Below, one piece after another: positions 59,372-64,000 of a stretch of DNA of 64,000 nucleotides. Made by a program: the position numbers and the translations under genes. The DNA is from Phyllostachys edulis. Lineage: Eukaryota > Streptophyta > Magnoliopsida > Poales > Poaceae. The notes under the pieces are model-generated. The model was not told the origin of the DNA. It ran no database searches and saw only the letters and a program-made list of their open reading frames with translations. The DNA lies in NCBI GenBank assembly GCA_036346405.1, contig CM070559.1, positions 43,403,518 through 43,467,517 of the forward strand. Direction: 5' to 3'. Every line of letters starts with the position of its first letter. The first letter of the stretch is position 1.

Positions 59372-60300
59372 TGTTAGAATTGGGCTCATATGTGTAGACA
59401 CATTCATTCCTTAAATTCCAAAGCATGCATGGTTTAGTTCCATATTGCTTAGCCAAGTAATGGGAGAGCAATTTATAAGATGGAGTACTTGCCACCCCTT
59501 GATACATGTGTCACATGACATGGGGTGACATGAGAGGACTATAGCTAAAGTCACACACACACGCATGTACGCTCGCACGCACGTATATTCGCATGGAAAT
59601 CGCGTGACTTGTGACTTGCGACGCGCGGCCATGATCATGTCGTGAACCCAGTCCACCTTTCTTTTGCTGACCGTGCATTTCTCCCTTCTTTGATACTGGT
59701 CAAACTAAATTGGTCGGAATACCAATGTGCTGACCAGTATGGTCATTCAAAAGACCAGTGTGCCAACTAGGGTGGTCATTCAGAAGACCAGTGTGGTCAT
59801 TCAGAAGACTAGTGTGTTCATTCGGAAGACCAGCTTGGTCACTGGTGGAAGACCAGTGTGGTCATTGGTCGAAGCTGTAGACCAGTGTGTAATCAGGATC
59901 AATAAACATTGCTTAATAGTTTTGAATTAGCAGTTACCAATGGTTTAATATGACAGTTACTAGAGAGTAATTATCATGACCTTTAAAAGGATCTGGAGAC
60001 ATCCAGACAATGGTTGACAATTCGACATCCATTTTCCTTCTTCCTCTCTATTCAACTGTGCTAGAGGTTTGTGCTGTCGAACCAATCTGTCCCTTCTCCT
60101 CGGCGTGCACCAGGAAGGAGGGTGAGCGGGTATCTCTGAACCATTGTCGCAGAGTTCACCTGCAAGGAGCGGCAATAAGGTTTTTGGGCAGCGCATCTTC
60201 GCGGCCGCTCGCTGCATTGCATCATCTACGACCTGCTCTACTTTGAGTCTGCACTGCTTCCTGTTCTTCATCGAGCCCGGCTGTAAGTTGGTTGTACAAC
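59372..60300 (+). mobile_element. Copia 3' LTR
   Basis: Begins TGTTAGAATTGGGCTC just after the purine-rich tract ggcggagga, a polypurine-tract position expected for the 3' LTR of the plus-strand copia element upstream. It contains the tandem array 59731-59890. The right end is not clearly marked; 60300 is approximate and must lie before the MULE end at 60449. Confidence 0.65.
59731..59890. repeat. ACCAGTGTGGTCATTC tandem array
   Basis: About eight imperfect copies of a 21-bp unit accagtgtggtcattcagaa, with varied spacing, inside the copia LTR. Confidence 0.9.
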
Positions 60301-62420
60301 TAGCATATTTTTTTATAAACCTAATTTTGAGTATGTTTAGAAGTGCAATGAGTTGCTTGTTGTTAGTATCGCTTTATACATCTGTAGTTTTAAGTGATCT
60401 TTGCCTCATAATAAAATCTGGAATTAAAATGATGTCCTCCTTTCTAACGATTTTTTTATTTAATATTTTTTATTAATATTTTAAACTTAACTACTCAACA
60501 TCTTTATTTCCAATTCTGACCCCTTTGGTCACGCCATTACCCGTGGCGTGACCAAAGCGTACTGTCACGCCACCTATCACGGTGTAGCCCAAGCTATCGC
60601 GCAAGCCCTCAGCCGCGCGCTGTGCCAGCATGGAGGGCTTGCGTGGCCCTTGTCACGCCATAATACATGGTGTGACAGTGGGGACTTAGGACTCTCGCCC
60701 CAGCCTGTTCTTCATTTTTTTCCCATATCCCCCAACTCCCGTGTGTCATTTCTCCTCCTGTCACCTACCCGAGCCCTGCTGACCTCCCGCCGCCGGCTAT
60801 CCTTCCACCGCCGCTCGTCCTCCCCCCGCTGGCTATCCTCCACCCGCAGCAGCCCCCACCCCCGCTGGACGTCCTACCCCGGCCGCCCGTCCTCACCCCG
60901 TCGCCCATCCGTCCACCCGCCGACTGTCCTCAACCTACACGGCCGAAGGTAAGACCCTAGACAATCTTCAACCTAGACATTCATTTTGGTTTAGTTTTGA
61001 TCTTTCTTTCATCTGAAATGATTCTGAACTTGTAATGTAATGGATTTTTCATCAGTTGCATTCATGAATTACGATCCTTTTAAAGCTGATCTCATTATTC
61101 ATTAGACATTTGGGTAACTGTAGCAAATAAATGGCTAGTTCATACTAGGGATGGAATACACGACTAGATCGACTTATGTATTGTTATAACTTACCTGTGT
61201 ATAGGTGTGTTATTCCTGTTAATTTCATGTTCAGGTGAATTGGAAACCTGTGGGTGACTACATTTTATTGATTTTATGATGAGATTATTGAATCTGACTT
61301 TACATTATAGTACCATCTCAACCTTGGTACAAATGCAAACAATTGCATTCAGCTCAAGATTCTAAATTGCCTGTGGAGATCGATGTAACTTAAGTAATGT
61401 AAAACAAATAAAAACATGCCAATGGCCAAACATATTTGTGGGATTTTGGTCATACAATCTAACTTAAGTAATGCAGAAATCAGAACCAGAGAATTGTGCC
61501 CTATGTACAATAGTACGGACACAACAATTTTCTTAATCAATGCTTGGGCTATGTAGTCAGGTTGGTAGAAGGGAAGAAATGACCTAAAATATGGGCATGT
61601 TGTCAGGCCGGTAGGTCAATCCTGCAAGGCATTGTAGCTTTAATGTCCTTGTTAGGGAATGCATGACCTATTCAAGTATAGTTTGTCAGCTCATTTTGTG
61701 GAGATATATAAAGCCATTAGTTTGGGTAGAGTGAATTTATAAGACATGTTGAAATGATCCTGCTTGGAATTTGTCCTTTTCATATTTAACACATGATCGT
61801 AATTAGAGATCCGCCTAAACCAACTGCATGATTATTATTTTAACTTTTGTTATATGGTTTAACTTTAGTAAGGTCCAGCATAAATTCGTAAATGTGATGT
61901 CCTAAATGTGTTTCCTACCTTGTGTTCATTAATTTTGTACGTGTCAGCTTAAATTATATATTTATAACCATGACTGTATTGGACTTCCTTTTAGTTAGAT
62001 TTTAAAATCTTTCCTCACTAACCTATATTTAGTTGGGATGTTTTCTTAACCATATTTGGTCTGTTATATAGAAGTAAAGACTTTGCTCAGAACCAAAGAT
62101 ACTTCAGACAAAAGTTTTCAGATTCAGACAAAACTAACAAAAGGTTTATTCTGAATCTGCGACATGAAGGTACCTATATGTCGAGAGAAACAACAAGCTC
62201 TTTGCGGATTTACCAACTTCTACCAAGAACACAACCCCAACACCTATAGCCCCATTGGTTACCAAACTTCTCATATCCTTTCCTCTAAATCAAAAGACGA
62301 TAGTTCATCCAGGTAATTTTCTGAATACCAAATTTCTCGAACGAGTGGTTCGTGGCACTCTGAGTGTGTAGCTCTGGTGTACCCAGGAGCGAAGTCCTAA
62401 GCGTACTCAGGAATGAACCT

Positions 62421-62580
62421 TGAGCGGTCTCAAACACGTGGTTTGGGCGATCTCGAGAACGGGATCTCGAGCGTACCTGGGCACGTGGATCCACGGTAGT
62501 GTAGGTTTGCACTCAGAGGCAAACACTGAGCGGTCCCAAACACGTGGTTTGGGCGGTCTCGAGAACGGGATCTCGAGCGT
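62421..62580. repeat. 54-bp direct duplication with palindromes
   Basis: tgagcggtctcaaacacgtg followed by gtttgggcgatctcgagaac occurs at 62421 and again at 62527 with two base changes; each copy extends 54 bp and contains the palindromes tctcgaga and ctcgag. It lies inside the MULE and no protein is recognised. Confidence 0.9.
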
Positions 62581-63113
62581 GACTAAGCATGAGAAACTCA
62601 GATAGTATATGATTTGGATCTTTTTGCCTCTCATTGTTTCTTGCTGTTATTCGTTCACTGTGTATGGCCTAACACACCTTAATGAAAGGTTAGTCTTTGC
62701 TAGAGAAATATGATAGTTATAGATCACAATTGCCCCTCCATTGAAAATTGACATAAACCAGGATACTATGGAGTATCACTTTCACATTCATTGTCAAACA
62801 ACCCAAAAACTTCATTTAACAAGACGTAATGTTCTATGATTACTGTAAACCATCATGCTCGTTATTGTAACTACAATAAAGTACTATCACAGTACAAAAC
62901 ATAGAGGAAATAAGTTGTAATTAACTATGCGTTTGTACCTTCAAATTGCTAGCATGTGTCAACTAAAACGCGGCTTTTGTTATGTACAATGTTGATTGTG
63001 ATATTTCGTACTTGTGGTATTTCGTATACAATGTTGATTGTGATATTTCGTATTTATGGTATTTCGTACTTATGACATGCAATACTGACTTTGCAATATT
63101 TTGTTGGATGTAG

Positions 63114-63325
63114 ATGGATAAAGTTGTACGTGTATTTATTGGTGGACCGATTAGCCAAATGGGTAGTCTGTCGACTTTGGTGGCAAGGAAGTGACCGTTC
63201 TTTTATTTCGCGAATCACCAGACTTCGAACTCTTCTAACTAGGATTAAGTCGACCTTTGGATGAGATAAGCCCGGGGTCGTTGTCGAAATGCAAGGGCGA
63301 TATGATGCTAGGCTGGGTTCTAAGG
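63114..63325 (+). pseudogene. MULE transposase N-terminal fragment
   Basis: ATG 63114 opens MDKVVRVFIGGPISQMGSL, clearly related to the start of the transposase at 27581 (MDKVVHVFTGGPVRQTGSG). After 26 codons a TGA occurs (63192), and homology resumes in another frame as VTVLLFRESPDF. It continues to a point matching GLGSKV of the other copy, where the LTR insertion at 63326 cuts it. Only the N-terminal about 70 residues are represented, so it is non-functional within this window. Confidence 0.8.
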
Positions 63326-64000
63326 TGTGAGCACCCGGATTTATTAAGCTCATAATACTTAGTCATCCAATTGACCCTAGTATTATCAACCAAATAAACC
63401 CAGTCTCGAGAGATGTATACTCCCCAGAATGCAGTATACATACCTCACAACAAAAGAATGTATCAATTCCATACAACACATAGTACATAAGCAACAAACC
63501 AGAAGTTAATATTAACAAGGAATAGGTTTTTACAAAAGAGGGGCCTTCTGGCCAAATAACAACAAGAACTACTAAGAAATAACAGCGGAAGCAAAAGTGC
63601 CATAAAGATGGCTATAACACAAAGCCAATCGGTGTGCCTTAACCCTAGGCATCTGTGGGACCGCCAAGCTAGTCGTCGAAGAAGCTGCAACACGTAGCAC
63701 AAAAGAGAGGCTCTTGGAGCTCTCCTTCTTCCTCTGCAACAAAAGTCACAAAAATGCCACAACCACAGGCAGATGAGTACATAAAGTACTCCGCAAGACT
63801 TACGTGTGAGATAACAGAACTATAAATAGCTACATGCAAGCTTTATTTAAGTGGGTGAGGCTTTGGACTCATTTTAGCACAAAGCAAGTTTCATTTGCAA
63901 TAACATAATAGATTGAAGGCAATTTGGCAAAGCATTTTAATTGTTGAAATAACAACGAGATAATAACATGATAACAACAACAAGAACATCACGGAAGTGA
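63326..64000. mobile_element. LTR start, element continues past window
   Basis: TGTGAGCACCCGG begins an AT-rich, non-coding sequence with caacaaaagaatgtatc and acagcggaagcaaaag phrases like those in the long LTRs at 17524 and 29532. It interrupts the MULE transposase, which supports a true insertion edge at 63326. The other end and target duplication lie outside the window. Confidence 0.6.

Larger units (their letters stand above)
60449..64000 (+). mobile_element. MULE, related to 14371 copy, runs off window
   Basis: Starts GATTTTTTTATTTAAT at 60449, like the ends of the MULE at 14371-28726, followed by the same type of subterminal sequence (ttttaaacttaacta, ttggtcacgccattacccgt, ggcgtgacc). 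A C-rich leader-like part (60715-60950), intron-like AT-rich DNA, and a transposase start at 63114 follow in the order expected for this family. An LTR interrupts it at 63326. The right end is outside the window. Confidence 0.7.

Noticed and set aside
59960..60271. 103-codon minus-strand frame
   Set aside because: Lies in copia LTR sequence and has no family motif.

Overview
The window is a stretch of plant nuclear DNA, almost certainly a grass and most like rice (Oryza). The evidence is GC-rich single-exon or first-exon coding regions, plant-type introns, and very dense nested transposons of grass types (CACTA, MULE, PIF/Harbinger, hAT, Helitron, copia, and gypsy-like long LTRs). No organellar, bacterial or viral gene is visible. 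Two host genes look intact, both on the minus strand: an AT-hook/PPC (AHL) DNA-binding protein at 13208-14038, and an 11-exon ubiquitin-specific protease of the UBP15/16 type (N-terminal membrane segment, MYND zinc finger, USP domain) at 41531-51709. Two more host-type loci look broken: a leucine-rich-repeat receptor fragment at about 540-1205, and a small cysteine-rich secreted-peptide gene at 37942-38410 that keeps a TATA box and 8-Cys core but has a frameshift and no splice acceptor. Layout: 0.2-2 kb holds an 11-bp tandem array, the LRR fragment and a purine-rich block. 2.35-8.08 kb is a PIF/Harbinger element (TSD TAA) with decayed transposase and Myb-like genes, split by a 2.6-kb solo LTR (TSD GTAGC). 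8.1-13.2 kb is mostly non-coding, with a perfect 611-bp copia solo LTR (TSD GTCTG). The AHL gene follows, and just upstream of it a MULE (14371-28726) with a decayed minus-strand transposase. Inside the MULE is a 10-kb CACTA element (14617-24592, TSD ACC). Inside that is a long gypsy-like LTR (from 17524), and inside that a 3.2-kb solo LTR (17788-21007, TSD CATAG). This is four insertion levels, each outer one interrupted by the next. 29532-31995 is a second copy of the outer LTR family. 33360-35456 is a Helitron, 35950-37731 a hAT element (TSD GTCGTATA), then the peptide relic, MITEs and a foldback element. The UBP gene follows, with a 394-bp MULE-type MITE (perfect 9-bp TSD) in intron 7 and a 1.5-kb TIR element in intron 5. 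52.3-55.9 kb is intergenic. 55.9-60.3 kb is two copia fragments abutting head to head, and 60449 to the end is another MULE copy, its transposase broken by an LTR that runs off the window. The host genes do not form a pathway. The dominant story is insertion history: related MULEs at 14.4, 43.6 and 60.4 kb share terminal and subterminal sequence, and one of them sits about 330 bp upstream of the AHL start codon, so it may limit or alter that promoter. All domain calls come from reading translated sequence and recalled family motifs; no database search was run.
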